Below, one piece after another: positions 54,883-63,984 of a stretch of 64,000 nucleotides of DNA (positions are counted from its first letter, which is position 1; every line of letters starts with the position of its first letter). Source of the stretch: Chlamydiota bacterium (GTDB lineage Bacteria; Actinomycetota; Thermoleophilia; Solirubrobacterales; Solirubrobacteraceae); contig CAJCHW010000154.1 of assembly GCA_903970125.1 (NCBI GenBank), positions 1-64,000 on the forward strand. Direction: 5' to 3'. A program made the position numbers and the translations under genes. Below the pieces are notes generated by a model that saw only the letters and a program-made list of their open reading frames with translations, had not been told where the DNA came from and made no database searches.

Positions 54883-55635
54883 GTGGCCATGGCCGCCGCT
54901 TTAGGCATCGCCCACAGGGTGGCCGCCGAGGTGCGCCGTGACGTCGCTGCCGCGCGCGACCGCGATCCCGCAGCGCGGGGCGTCAGCGGTCTGGAGATCG
55001 TGATCACTTGGCCGGGCGTGCATGCGCTGCTTGCCCACCGGCTCGCACACGCGCTCTACGAGGGTGGCGTGCCGATCGTACCGCGGGCCTTGGCGCTCGT
55101 GACGCGCGCGGTCACAGGGATAGAGATTCACCCCGCCGCCCAGATTGGACAGGGCCTTTTCATCGACCACGGGTCCGGCATCGTTGTCGGCGAGACAGCG
55201 ATCATCGGCGCCAACGTCACCCTCTACCAGGGGGTGACGTTGGGTGGTACGGGTATCGCCACGGGCAAGCGACACCCCACGGTCGAAGACAACGTCACGA
55301 TTGGCTCCGGCGCCAAGCTGCTCGGGCCGATCGTCGTCGGCCACGGTGCCAAGGTCGGTGCCAACACGGTGGTGATCACCGATGTTCCACCGAACACCAC
55401 CGTCGTGGGCAATCCCGGGCATCCCGTGCGGGTGGAAGGGCGCGCGCCGGAGGGACCGGACACCGACTGGATCCACTTGCCCGATCCCATCGCCGAGGCC
55501 ATTGAGGCGCTGGCCAGCCGCATCGCCGCCCTGGAGGCACGCGTGCTGCGCAACCTCGACGACGATGGCCACCAGCAGGCCAAGCCTGCCAAGCCGCTGC
55601 AAACCGCAAAGGGCCGCGACCCTGCCGGTGGCTGA
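54883..55635 (+). CDS. cysE: Serine O-acetyltransferase
   Basis: A 250-aa protein. A short N-terminal helical part with the WPGVHALLAHRLAHALYEGG motif is followed by the left-handed beta-helix with hexapeptide repeats (GIEIHPAAQIGQGLFIDHGS, GIVVGETAIIGANVTLYQGV, GGTGIATGKRHPTVED). His of IDHG and His of KRHP are catalytic. It acetylates serine and may bind CysK through its C-terminus, but its end (LQTAKGRDPAGG) lacks the usual C-terminal Ile, so the classical complex is doubtful. The start is GTG 54883 or ATG 54889. It overlaps pcrA by eight bases. Confidence 0.93.
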   Translation: MAMAAALGIAHRVAAEVRRDVAAARDRDPAARGVSGLEIVITWPGVHALLAHRLAHALYEGGVPIVPRALALVTRAVTGIEIHPAAQIGQGLFIDHGSGIVVGETAIIGANVTLYQGVTLGGTGIATGKRHPTVEDNVTIGSGAKLLGPIVVGHGAKVGANTVVITDVPPNTTVVGNPGHPVRVEGRAPEGPDTDWIHLPDPIAEAIEALASRIAALEARVLRNLDDDGHQQAKPAKPLQTAKGRDPAGG

Positions 55636-57931
55636 TCAACTCATCACCACCGCCCAGTCTCCACGTGGGCAGCGCGCCGACGCGCTGCTGGAGGGCCTAA
55701 ACGGGCCACAACGCCAAGCTGTCGAGCACGGCAACGGACCGCTGCTCATTCTCGCCGGAGCCGGCAGCGGCAAGACTCGGGTGCTCACGCACCGACTGGC
55801 GTTTCTGATTTTCACCGGACAGGCTCGGCCCGGCGAGATCCTGGCGATCACGTTCACCAACAAAGCCGCCGCCGAGATGCGATCGCGCGTGGAGCAGCTG
55901 CTCGGCCGCGACACGCGCGGGATGTGGCTGTCGACCTTCCACTCCGCGTGCGCGCGCATCCTGCGCGCCCACGCGGCCAGCCTGGGCTACACGGCGCAGT
56001 TCACGATCTACGACCAAGCGGACGCGCGCCGCGTTGCCAAGCGGGCGATGGACGAGCTCGGCGCAGATCCCAAGCGCTACTCCCCCGCCGCCGTGCACAA
56101 CCGCATCTCGCAAGCCAAGAACCTGCTGCTCTCCTCCGGTGCGTACCGCGAGCTCGGAGGGGGGGAGTTTGAGGCTGTCGTGGCCGAGGTGTTCGCGCTG
56201 TACGAGCGCAATCTCCAACGTTCAAACGCGATGGACTTCGATGATCTTCTGCTGTTGGCCGTAACTCTCATGGAGCGTTTCCCGGAGGTCAGAGAGCGTT
56301 ATGCCTCGAGCTTTCGCCACATCCTCGTCGATGAGTACCAGGACACCAACCACGCCCAGTACAGGTTGCTGGGGCTGCTCTGTGGCCCACTTGGCGAGGA
56401 CGACCGGGGCCATCGCAACCTCGCCGTCGTCGGCGACGACGCACAGTCGGTCTACGGCTTTCGCGGCGCCGATATTCGCAACATCCTGGATTTCCAGGAG
56501 GATTTTCCGGACGCCACGGTCGTCAAGCTGGAGCAGAACTACCGGTCCACCCAGAACATCCTGCGCGCCGCCAACGCGATCATCGCCAACAACCGCGGGG
56601 CAATGCCGAAACAGCTTTGGAGCGAACTGGGGGAGGGCAGCCTGCTGCGCGTGCGGGAGTGCGACGACGAGCACGCCGAGGCGCGTTTTGTCGTGGGCGA
56701 GATCGAACGGCTGTGTGAAGCGGGCCGCAAACGCTCTGAGATCGCCGTGTTCTACCGCACCAACGCGATGTCGCGCGTGCTGGAGGACGCGCTCGTGCGC
56801 AACGACCTGCCCTACCAGGTGATCGGCGGGGCCAAGTTCTACGAACGCGCCGAGATCAAGGACGCGATCGCCTACCTGTCGCTGCTGGTCAACCCTCACG
56901 ACGTGGTCAGCTTCACGCGCATCGCCAACTCGCCGCGGCGCGGCATCGGGCAGACGTCGTTGGCGCGGATCGTCACGCACGCCGCCACGACGGACATCCC
57001 CGTGTTTGCGGCGGCGGCGGAGTCATCCGCGGTGCCCGGTCTCACACGCGCCGCCGCCAAGGCGCTTGAGTCCTTCATGGACGTGATGACCGAGCTGCGC
57101 GAGCGCGTGCGCAGCGGCGCTAGCGTGGCCACCGTGCTCGAGGCCGTGCTGAATCGGACCGGGTACATCGAGGCGCTGCAAGAAGAGGCGCGTGAGGCGG
57201 TCAACACCGTCGAAGCCGAGGGCCGAATCGAGAATCTCGAACAGCTGCTCGAGGTGGCGCGGGAGTTCGATGACACCGCCGGCGCCGGCGAGGGCACACT
57301 CGATGCGTTTTTGCAGCGGGTCGCGCTGACCGCCTCCTCCGATGAAGGCAGTGCCGAGGGCGCCGAGGACGAGGGCGAGGGCGACGGCCAGGGGCTGATC
57401 ACGCTGATGACGCTGCACAACGCCAAGGGCACCGAGTTTCCCGTGGTCTTCATCGTTGGCTGCGAGGACGGCGTGATCCCACACTCGCGCGCGATCGACG
57501 AGGGCGCCACCGAGGAAGAGCGGCGCCTTTTCTACGTCGGCGTGACACGAGCCATGCGCGACCTTTATCTCAGCTACGCCCAGCGCAGAGCAGTCTTCGG
57601 CGCCGGTGTCTGGGGCCGGCGCAGTCGCTTCCTGGAAGAGATCCCCACCGAGCTGGTCGAGACCGACGAGGACCAGCGGCCGGTCGGATTCGGCGGATTC
57701 GGCGGCTCGAGCATTCTCCGGCCGACGCCCGCGCGTGCTCCGCGCGGCGCGGGCAGAGCTTCCGGCGCGGCGCGCTTCGGCATCGGCGAAGACGTGGTGC
57801 ATGCCACCTTCGGCGAAGGAGTCGTCACCGGGATCGAAAACGACGGCGTCGTGATCGTGCGTTTCTCCGGCGACGGGAGCGAGCGCACACTGCTTGCGGA
57901 GTACGCCCCAATCACCCGAGCTTCCACATGA
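55628..57931 (+). CDS. pcrA: UvrD/PcrA-family DNA helicase
   Basis: A 767-aa SF1A helicase. Motifs: Q LNGPQRQAVEH, I LAGAGSGKTRVLTHRLAFL, Ia ITFTNKAAAEMRSRV, II LVDEYQDTNHAQYRLL, III VVGDDAQSVYGFRGADI, IV LEQNYRSTQNIL, V LITLMTLHNAKGTEFPVVFI and VI EERRLFYVGVTRAM. The C-terminal Tudor-like tail (VVHATFGEGVVTGIENDGVV) binds RNA polymerase in PcrA, favouring that name over UvrD. GTG 55628 lies inside the cysE end. It unwinds DNA in repair and replication. Confidence 0.94.
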   Translation: MADQLITTAQSPRGQRADALLEGLNGPQRQAVEHGNGPLLILAGAGSGKTRVLTHRLAFLIFTGQARPGEILAITFTNKAAAEMRSRVEQLLGRDTRGMWLSTFHSACARILRAHAASLGYTAQFTIYDQADARRVAKRAMDELGADPKRYSPAAVHNRISQAKNLLLSSGAYRELGGGEFEAVVAEVFALYERNLQRSNAMDFDDLLLLAVTLMERFPEVRERYASSFRHILVDEYQDTNHAQYRLLGLLCGPLGEDDRGHRNLAVVGDDAQSVYGFRGADIRNILDFQEDFPDATVVKLEQNYRSTQNILRAANAIIANNRGAMPKQLWSELGEGSLLRVRECDDEHAEARFVVGEIERLCEAGRKRSEIAVFYRTNAMSRVLEDALVRNDLPYQVIGGAKFYERAEIKDAIAYLSLLVNPHDVVSFTRIANSPRRGIGQTSLARIVTHAATTDIPVFAAAAESSAVPGLTRAAAKALESFMDVMTELRERVRSGASVATVLEAVLNRTGYIEALQEEAREAVNTVEAEGRIENLEQLLEVAREFDDTAGAGEGTLDAFLQRVALTASSDEGSAEGAEDEGEGDGQGLITLMTLHNAKGTEFPVVFIVGCEDGVIPHSRAIDEGATEEERRLFYVGVTRAMRDLYLSYAQRRAVFGAGVWGRRSRFLEEIPTELVETDEDQRPVGFGGFGGSSILRPTPARAPRGAGRASGAARFGIGEDVVHATFGEGVVTGIENDGVVIVRFSGDGSERTLLAEYAPITRAST

Positions 57932-58815
57932 GCGCGCGTGTGATCGACGGCAAGGCGGTCGCAGAGCGCGTGCGCGGCGAAGTCGCCCGCGACGTCGAGG
58001 CGTTCGTCGAGCGCACCGGCCGCCGCCCGGGTCTTGCCACGGTGCTTGTCGGCGACGACCCCGCCTCGGCCGTCTATGTCGGCGGCAAGCAGCGCGCCTG
58101 CAAGGAGGTCGGAATCGCACCCTTTGACGAACGTCTGGCCGCCAACGCCGGCTTTGACGACGTCGCCGGCGTGCTCACCCGCTTGGGCGCAGACCCTGCG
58201 GTCAGCGGCATTTTGCTGCAGCTGCCCGTGCCCGAGCATCTGTCCGGCGACAAGCTGACGAGCCTGATCGCCGCCGAGAAGGATGTCGATGGCCTCAGCG
58301 CTGTCAACGCGGGACTGCTCGCGCTCGGACGTCCCGGTCTGCGTCCGTGCACACCCGCCGGCGTGATGGAGCTGCTCGCCACCACGGGCGCACAGCTCGA
58401 GGGTGCCGAGGCGGTTGTGCTCGGACGCTCCAATCTTTTTGGCAAGCCGATGGCGGCACTGCTGCTCGCCGCCAACGCGACGGTCACCGTGTGCCACTCG
58501 CGCACACGCGATCTGGCGGGCGTGTGCGCGCGCGCGGATGTGCTCGTGGCCGCGGTCGGGCGCCCACGGATGGTCAAGGGCACCTGGATCAAGCCCGGGG
58601 CGATTGTGATCGACGTCGGCATCAGCCGGATTCCGCCCGAGGAGGCCGGCAACCGCAGCGGGCTGGTGGGCGACGTGGACTTTGACGCGGCCAGTCAGAT
58701 AGCGTCGGCGATCACGCCCGTGCCCGGAGGGGTGGGACCGATGACAATCGCGATGCTCCTACGCAACACTCTCGCCGCCGCCGCTACGCAGGCTGAGACC
58801 GGGGCGACCGCGTGA
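57928..58815 (+). CDS. folD: Methylenetetrahydrofolate dehydrogenase/cyclohydrolase
   Basis: A 295-aa protein that interconverts methylene-, methenyl- and formyl-THF. Motifs: PGLATVLVGDDPASAVYVGG with the catalytic Lys following, LLQLPVPEHL, KDVDGLSAVNAGLL, VLGRSNLFGKPMAALLLAAN and PVPGGVGPMTIAMLLRNT. Size and motifs are normal. ATG overlaps pcrA (ATGA), and the next gene overlaps by GTGA. Confidence 0.96.
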   Translation: MSARVIDGKAVAERVRGEVARDVEAFVERTGRRPGLATVLVGDDPASAVYVGGKQRACKEVGIAPFDERLAANAGFDDVAGVLTRLGADPAVSGILLQLPVPEHLSGDKLTSLIAAEKDVDGLSAVNAGLLALGRPGLRPCTPAGVMELLATTGAQLEGAEAVVLGRSNLFGKPMAALLLAANATVTVCHSRTRDLAGVCARADVLVAAVGRPRMVKGTWIKPGAIVIDVGISRIPPEEAGNRSGLVGDVDFDAASQIASAITPVPGGVGPMTIAMLLRNTLAAAATQAETGATA

Positions 58816-59282
58816 AGCTCCGGCGGTTGCGCGCCGGCGAGCTGGTGGCCCTGGTAGGGGCGGTCTGCGTGATCGTCGCGCTGACCTTGCATTGGTACAC
58901 GCGTGCCACCGGCTACCTCGATGCGTGGTCAACTTTCGGCCCTGCGGTCGCGCTGCTGATCGTGGCCTGTGCGCTCGCGCTGTTCTTGGCGCTTGCTACG
59001 CTCACCGAGCGCTCCCCCGCGATCCCCGTGGCGGCGGCGGTGTGGAGCACACTTGGAGGCATGGCTGCCTGTGTGTGCGCGCTGGTGCGCCTGCTGGAGC
59101 GCCCCGAGCATGCAAGCGGACCCGCCGCCGGCGCGTGGTTGGCGTTGGTGGGGGCTATCGGCATTCTCGCCGGCAGCTGGCAGGCGATGCGCGACGAGCG
59201 GACCTCGGCCTATCAGCCGCCGGAGGTCGAACGTCGCGCGGCGCCGCCGGCGCATGCAGCGGAGGCCTACAACGAGCCCTAG
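58812..59282 (+). CDS. Four-helix membrane protein of unknown function
   Basis: A 156-aa protein. GTG 58812 overlaps the folD stop. Four hydrophobic segments lie at about 10-28 (GELVALVGAVCVIVALTLHW), 41-63, 71-91 and 108-125. A short polar tail follows. The family is not recognised; it resembles small paired DUF-type membrane proteins of actinobacteria. It overlaps the next membrane-protein gene by 29 bases, and the two may form a complex. Confidence 0.7.
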   Translation: MKLRRLRAGELVALVGAVCVIVALTLHWYTRATGYLDAWSTFGPAVALLIVACALALFLALATLTERSPAIPVAAAVWSTLGGMAACVCALVRLLERPEHASGPAAGAWLALVGAIGILAGSWQAMRDERTSAYQPPEVERRAAPPAHAAEAYNEP

Positions 59283-60012
59283 CCCGGCCCGACTGCGACG
59301 CTCCGAGCGCACCGTCGCAGTCGGTGCGCTCGGTCTTCTGGTGTGCATGCTGCTGCCCTGGTTCGGCGGGACCGCGACGCCTGCGATTCATGCGGTGGGC
59401 GCGATTGAAAGCTCGACCTCCCTGAACATCCACACCAGCCTCCCTGGCTGGCAGTCGTTTACGACGCAGCGGTGGCTGTGGCTGGTAACTGCCCTGTTCG
59501 CACTGGGGGTGGTGGCATTTCGGGCTGCAGGGCGGCCGCTGGTGCTGCCGGTGGCACCGGCAGCGATCGTGGCCGTGTTGGGTGCCTTCTCGACGCTGTG
59601 CATCGCCTTTCGTTGCCTGTACCACCCCCATACCGGCGTGGCCGGGGCTGCCCTGCAGGAATCATTTGGGATCCAGTTCGGAGCCTGGCTGGGCCTCGCG
59701 GCGGCGGCGGCGATCACGCTGGGGGCATACCGGTCGCTGATCGATGATCACATCACCTCCGGCGACTTGCGAGATCAGGTGACGCGCGTCCTCAACGGTG
59801 AATTCGAGGTCCGACCTGCGGCCGTCGCAGGCGTCGCAGTCGACGCAACCGCGCCAGCCGGCAGTGATGCCGTGATACCCGAGCCCGAAACACCTGCTGC
59901 GCCCCCGGCCCAGCAGCCCGTCCCGCCTCTGGGCGCACCTCCGGGCCCCGCGCCGCCAATGTCATCACCGGGCGCCATCCCGCCGATGGCTGGGCGAAAG
60001 CCCTCGCCTTAG
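59254..60012 (+). CDS. Membrane protein with a Pro-rich cytoplasmic tail, unknown function
   Basis: A 252-aa protein. ATG 59254 opens a basic N-terminus (RLRRSERTVAVGALG). Four helices follow at about 23-38, 72-92, 100-120 and 145-165, with a loop containing GWQSFTTQRW. The last ~70 residues are Pro/Ala-rich (PAAPPAQQPVPPLGAPPGPA). TM1 with an LPWF motif and a GW loop resembles the upstream protein's TLHWYTR and DAWSTFG, so the two may be diverged paralogues. No function is assigned. The gatC start lies 37 bp after it. Confidence 0.65.
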   Translation: MQRRPTTSPSPARLRRSERTVAVGALGLLVCMLLPWFGGTATPAIHAVGAIESSTSLNIHTSLPGWQSFTTQRWLWLVTALFALGVVAFRAAGRPLVLPVAPAAIVAVLGAFSTLCIAFRCLYHPHTGVAGAALQESFGIQFGAWLGLAAAAAITLGAYRSLIDDHITSGDLRDQVTRVLNGEFEVRPAAVAGVAVDATAPAGSDAVIPEPETPAAPPAQQPVPPLGAPPGPAPPMSSPGAIPPMAGRKPSP

Positions 60013-60049
60013 TTGGCGCCGGACCAACGCTGCGCCTAGAATCGGCGCC

Positions 60050-60334
60050 GTGATCGACCGCAATCAGGTCCTGCACGTTGCGCGCCTGGCGCGGCTGATC
60101 CTCGACGAGCAGGAGATCGTCGCTATGCAGCGCGATCTCGGCTCGGTGCTCGATCACATCGAGACCATCGGCGAGCTGGCGCTCGATGACGTCGTCCCGA
60201 CGGCTCACGTGATTGAGTTGACTGCAGCGCTGAGAGCCGACGAGCCGGTGGACTCACTGTCGAGGCAAGCGACTTTTGCCGGCGCACCTGCGGTCAGCGA
60301 TGACGGCTTTATCGTTCCGAGTCCGCAGGCATGA
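60050..60334 (+). CDS. gatC: Aspartyl/glutamyl-tRNA amidotransferase subunit C
   Basis: A 94-aa protein: VIDRNQVLHVARLARLILDE, QEIVAMQRDLGSVLDHIETI and a C-terminal extended arm (PTAHVIELTAALRADEPVDS). GatC wraps GatA and GatB and stabilises the complex. GTG 60050. Normal length. Confidence 0.93.
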   Translation: MIDRNQVLHVARLARLILDEQEIVAMQRDLGSVLDHIETIGELALDDVVPTAHVIELTAALRADEPVDSLSRQATFAGAPAVSDDGFIVPSPQA

Positions 60335-60374
60335 ACACCGCCTGTGAGCCGAACCACGGCGCCACGGTGCCGGT

Positions 60375-61865
60375 ATGACCGGTCGCGAGCTGCTCGCGCT
60401 GTCCGGCGCTGACGGCGTCGCCGCGGTCCAGGCCGGCGAGGTGACAGCAGCCGACCTCTTCGACCTCTACCGCGCGCGTGCGCTGGACCATGGCGGCGGC
60501 GCCGACGGCGGGCTGAACTGCTTTAGCTGGATTGCCGACGATCTGCCACCAGAGCCCGACGCCGCGTCGCCCTTGGCTGGAAGTCCGGTCGCGGTCAAGG
60601 ATTTGTTCTGCACGGAGGGTGTGCCGAGCCAGGCGGGCTCGCGGATGCTCGAGGGCTACAGACCGCCATACACTGCCACGGCGGTGGCACGTCTGCAGGC
60701 CGCCGGCGCCACGCTGTTGGGCAAGACCAACCAGGACGAGTTCGCAATGGGCTCGTCCAACGAGCATTGTGCCTTCGGCGTCGTGCGAAACCCGTGGGAC
60801 CCGGCACGCGTGCCGGGTGGGTCCTCGGGCGGGAGCGCGGCCGCGGTGGCCGCGGGGCTGGCGCCATGGGCGATCGGGACCGATACCGGCGGTTCGATCC
60901 GGCAGCCCGCAGCCCTGTGCGGCATCGTGGGACTCAAGCCGACCTATGGCGCGATCTCCCGTTACGGCATGATCGCGTTCGCCTCTTCGCTGGACCAGGC
61001 CGGCCCGCTCACTCGCGATGTCACCGACGCCGCTCTTTTGCTGGCACACATGGTGGGTTCCGACAGTGCGGACGCCACCTCGGTAGGGCTGCCGGAGGCC
61101 GTGGTCCTGCCATCACGCTTGGAGCTGTCCGGAATCCGGCTGGGCGTCCCCACCGAGATCGCAGGAGCGCAGATCGAAGCCGGGGTGCTTGGCGCCTTCA
61201 ACGACACGCTCGCCCGTGCCCAGCAGCTGGGTGCAACGATCGATCACGAGATCGAGCTCCCACACGCGCGCCACGCGTTGGCGGCCTACTACGTGCTCGC
61301 CCCTGCCGAGGCCTCATCGAATCTTGCACGCTTTGACGGCGTCCGCTACGGGCACCGCGTTGAAGCTCACGATGGCGATGACGAGCAGGGCCTGGTGGGC
61401 ATGTACATGCGCACGCGCCACGATGGCTTCGGCGCGGAGGTCAAGCGGCGCATCATGCTCGGCACGTACGCGCTCTCATCCGGCTACTACGACGCCTACT
61501 ACGGCCGTGCGCAACGGGTGCGCACGCTCATCGCCGAGGACTTCAAGCGGGCGTTTGAGCACGTCGACTTCATCGTCACGCCGACGTCCGCAGAGGTGGC
61601 CTTCGAGCTTGGCGCAAAGACCGCCGATCCGTGGTCGATGTACCTCAACGACTATTTCACGGTGCCAATGCCACTCGCCGGCTTGCCGGCGATCTCGATT
61701 CCATGCGGACTGGCCGGATCCGATCGCGGCCTCGGCCCTGGCGGCGCCGGGCTGCCCGTCGGTTTTCAGATCGCCGGCCCCGCGTTCTCGGAGAACAAGC
61801 TGCTGGAAGTTGCCTACGCGCTAGAGCAGAGCATCGGCTTCGATGGTGCCCGGGCATGGCTGTGA
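60375..61865 (+). CDS. gatA: Aspartyl/glutamyl-tRNA amidotransferase subunit A
   Basis: A 496-aa amidase-signature enzyme releasing ammonia from glutamine. The Ser-cisSer-Lys triad is spread over PVAVKDLFCTEGVPSQAGSR (Lys), GSSGGSAAAVAAGLAPWAIG and TDTGGSIRQPAALCGIVGLK (nucleophile Ser). PTYGAISRYGMIAFASSLDQ and FDGVRYGHR are GatA-specific. It has full length and starts at ATG 60375, 40 bp after gatC. It overlaps gatB by ten bases. Confidence 0.96.
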   Translation: MTGRELLALSGADGVAAVQAGEVTAADLFDLYRARALDHGGGADGGLNCFSWIADDLPPEPDAASPLAGSPVAVKDLFCTEGVPSQAGSRMLEGYRPPYTATAVARLQAAGATLLGKTNQDEFAMGSSNEHCAFGVVRNPWDPARVPGGSSGGSAAAVAAGLAPWAIGTDTGGSIRQPAALCGIVGLKPTYGAISRYGMIAFASSLDQAGPLTRDVTDAALLLAHMVGSDSADATSVGLPEAVVLPSRLELSGIRLGVPTEIAGAQIEAGVLGAFNDTLARAQQLGATIDHEIELPHARHALAAYYVLAPAEASSNLARFDGVRYGHRVEAHDGDDEQGLVGMYMRTRHDGFGAEVKRRIMLGTYALSSGYYDAYYGRAQRVRTLIAEDFKRAFEHVDFIVTPTSAEVAFELGAKTADPWSMYLNDYFTVPMPLAGLPAISIPCGLAGSDRGLGPGGAGLPVGFQIAGPAFSENKLLEVAYALEQSIGFDGARAWL

Positions 61866-63337
61866 GTGCGGGCGCCGACGCCGCCAGCGCGGTGTCGTAT
61901 GAGCCGGTCATTGGCTTGGAGATCCACGTGCAGCTGGCCACGCGCACGAAGATGTTCTGCGGGTGCGAAATGTCCTTTGGCGACCCGCCCAACACGCACA
62001 CCTGCCCGGTCTGTCTGGCGCTACCGGGCGCGCTGCCGGTGGTCAATGAGCTCGCGGTGCATCTGGCGTTGATGATCGGCCTCGCGCTGGGGTGCGAGCT
62101 CGCGCCGCGTTCGATCTTTCACCGCAAGCACTATTTCTATCCCGACCTGCCCAAGGGGTACCAGATCTCCCAGTACGACGAGCCGCTCTGCCGCGGGGGC
62201 AGCCTCGGCGGGGTACGCCTGCACAGGGTTCACATGGAGGAGGACGCGGCCAAGCTGATCCACATGGGAGCGAGCGGCCGAATCCACGGCTCCGAGATCT
62301 CAGTCGTGGACTTCAACCGGGGTGGCTCGCCGCTGGTGGAGATCGTCACCGAGCCCGACGTGCACTCTGCCGAGCAGGCCGGCGAGTGGCTGCGGCTGCT
62401 GCGTGTGACTTTGCGCCAGCTCGGCGTCAGCGACGTCAATATGGACGAGGGCTCGTTGCGGTGCGATGCCAACGTCTCCCTGCGCCCGGCCGGTACAACT
62501 GCGCTTGGCGTCAAGACCGAGCTGAAGAACCTCAACTCGTTTCGCTTCATCGAAGCCGGGATTCGCGCCGAGATCGCACGCCAGGAAGGGGTCCTTGACG
62601 CCGGCGCCACGGTCTCCCAGGAGACCCTGCACTTCGACCCCAGCTCCGGCCAGATCACCTCGCTGCGATCCAAGGAGGAGGCCCACGACTACCGCTACTT
62701 CCCCGAGCCCGACCTGCCGCCGGTAGCGATCACCGAGCAGATGATCGCGCGGGCGCGGGCAGCGATGGGCGAGCTTCCGTTGGACCGCGAGCAGCGCCTT
62801 CAGCAGGCCTTCGGCTTGACCGCCGAACGCGCACGAGCGCTGGCCTTTCGGCGCGAGCTCGGGGACTACTTCGAGCAGGCGGTGGCGGCCGGGGGAGATC
62901 ACGGCGCCACGCCGACCGAGCTCCTACAGACGCTCGCGAACCTGATCGCCGTCGAGCTGCCCCCACGGATCGGGTCAGACACCGACCCCTTTGACTGCTC
63001 GGTTACGCCTGCTGCGATGCTCGCGCTGGCGCGCATGCTTGCAACCAAGCAGATCAACATGGGCGGCGCGCGCACCGTGATCGAGCGCCTGGCCGAGCAC
63101 GGAGGCGAGGTGGAGGCGATTGTCGCCCAGGAAGATCTGGGTGCGCTTGGCGACGGTGACGAGCTCGCGACCGTGGTGGCAGCCGCACTGGCCGCTCACC
63201 CCGATGCCGCCGAGCGCCTGCGTACGGGCAACCAGAAGGCGATCGGGCCGATCGTGGGGTTTGTGATGCGCGAGACCAAAGGCCGCGCCGACGGCAGCGA
63301 GGTCACCAGGCTGGTGCATCAGCAGCTTGGCCTTTGA
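61856..63337 (+). CDS. gatB: Aspartyl/glutamyl-tRNA amidotransferase subunit B
   Basis: A 493-aa kinase and transamidase subunit. The N-terminal cradle has YEPVIGLEIHVQLATRTKMF, CPVCLALPGALPVVN and RKHYFYPDLPKGYQISQYDE. Zinc-type Cys in CGCEMSFGDPPNTHTCPVC are kept. SLRCDANVSLRPAG and HDYRYFPEPDLPP follow. The C-terminal YqeY-like tail domain holds the tRNA. It phosphorylates Glu (or Asp) on the tRNA and amidates it with ammonia from GatA. ATG 61856 overlaps the gatA end. Confidence 0.96.
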   Translation: MAVSAGADAASAVSYEPVIGLEIHVQLATRTKMFCGCEMSFGDPPNTHTCPVCLALPGALPVVNELAVHLALMIGLALGCELAPRSIFHRKHYFYPDLPKGYQISQYDEPLCRGGSLGGVRLHRVHMEEDAAKLIHMGASGRIHGSEISVVDFNRGGSPLVEIVTEPDVHSAEQAGEWLRLLRVTLRQLGVSDVNMDEGSLRCDANVSLRPAGTTALGVKTELKNLNSFRFIEAGIRAEIARQEGVLDAGATVSQETLHFDPSSGQITSLRSKEEAHDYRYFPEPDLPPVAITEQMIARARAAMGELPLDREQRLQQAFGLTAERARALAFRRELGDYFEQAVAAGGDHGATPTELLQTLANLIAVELPPRIGSDTDPFDCSVTPAAMLALARMLATKQINMGGARTVIERLAEHGGEVEAIVAQEDLGALGDGDELATVVAAALAAHPDAAERLRTGNQKAIGPIVGFVMRETKGRADGSEVTRLVHQQLGL

Positions 63338-63421
63338 GGGCGCTTGGCCGCGACCGGCGTGGACGCACCGGCCGCGCTCTGGGCGTGCGGCAGCGCGCTG
63401 GCAAGCCGATAAGCTGGAGGC

Positions 63422-63616
63422 ATGACTCCATCGAGCGCAGAGTCCAATTCCGTCGTCGGCCGGTTCGGCAAGCATGTCCTCGCCGGCCTCGTGCTGCTGG
63501 TTGCAGCGTGGATCGTGATCAAGCTTGTCATCGGGATCGTGGCAGCGCTGTTTGTGCCGATCCTCGTGATTGGCGCGATCGCGGCGATGGTGTGGGCATA
63601 CCGCGTGCTTTTCTAA
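63422..63616 (+). CDS. Small membrane protein
   Basis: A 64-aa protein; GGAGGC immediately precedes ATG 63422 by two bases, which is short. After a polar start (MTPSSAESNSVVGRFGKHVL) nearly all the rest is hydrophobic, giving one long helix or two short ones (LAGLVLLVAAWIVIKLVIGI, VAALFVPILVIGAIAAMVWA). No family was assigned; it resembles small phage-shock-like or DUF membrane peptides. It lies 84 bp after gatB. Confidence 0.65.
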   Translation: MTPSSAESNSVVGRFGKHVLAGLVLLVAAWIVIKLVIGIVAALFVPILVIGAIAAMVWAYRVLF

Positions 63617-63693
63617 GCGGCGCGGTAGTGCAGGCGCGGGCAGCGAGCCTGGCGCGGTCGCGCCTGGCTGCAACCAAGGTCTAGGAGCGACCG

Positions 63694-63984
63694 ATGGCCT
63701 ACGTCGTCATTGCCACCTCGTTTGCGATCGCCGGCGCGGTCGTGGCACGGATGAAGGGCAACTCGGTGTGGCTGTGGTTTCTGATCTCCGGCGCCATCCC
63801 CTTTCTGGGTCTGCTCGCAGCAGTGCTGTACCGCGCCGAACGCGACAGTTTGCGGCGCCTTTGTCCGGGGTGCGGCAAGGTCGTGATGCTTCATGACGCG
63901 CTGTGCACGCGCTGTGGAACCGAGCTGGACTTCCCCGAGGTTGCGATCGCGCCGGAATCGGCGAACGTCACAGCAGGCCGCTAG
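63694..63984 (+). CDS. Membrane protein with a zinc-ribbon tail
   Basis: A 96-aa protein; TAGGAG lies six bases before ATG 63694. Two hydrophobic helices (AYVVIATSFAIAGAVVARMK; SVWLWFLISGAIPFLGLLAA) are followed by a cytoplasmic treble of Cys pairs, CPGCGKVVMLHDALCTRCGT, a CxxC...CxxC zinc ribbon. A short acidic end follows. The role is unknown. Confidence 0.75.
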   Translation: MAYVVIATSFAIAGAVVARMKGNSVWLWFLISGAIPFLGLLAAVLYRAERDSLRRLCPGCGKVVMLHDALCTRCGTELDFPEVAIAPESANVTAGR

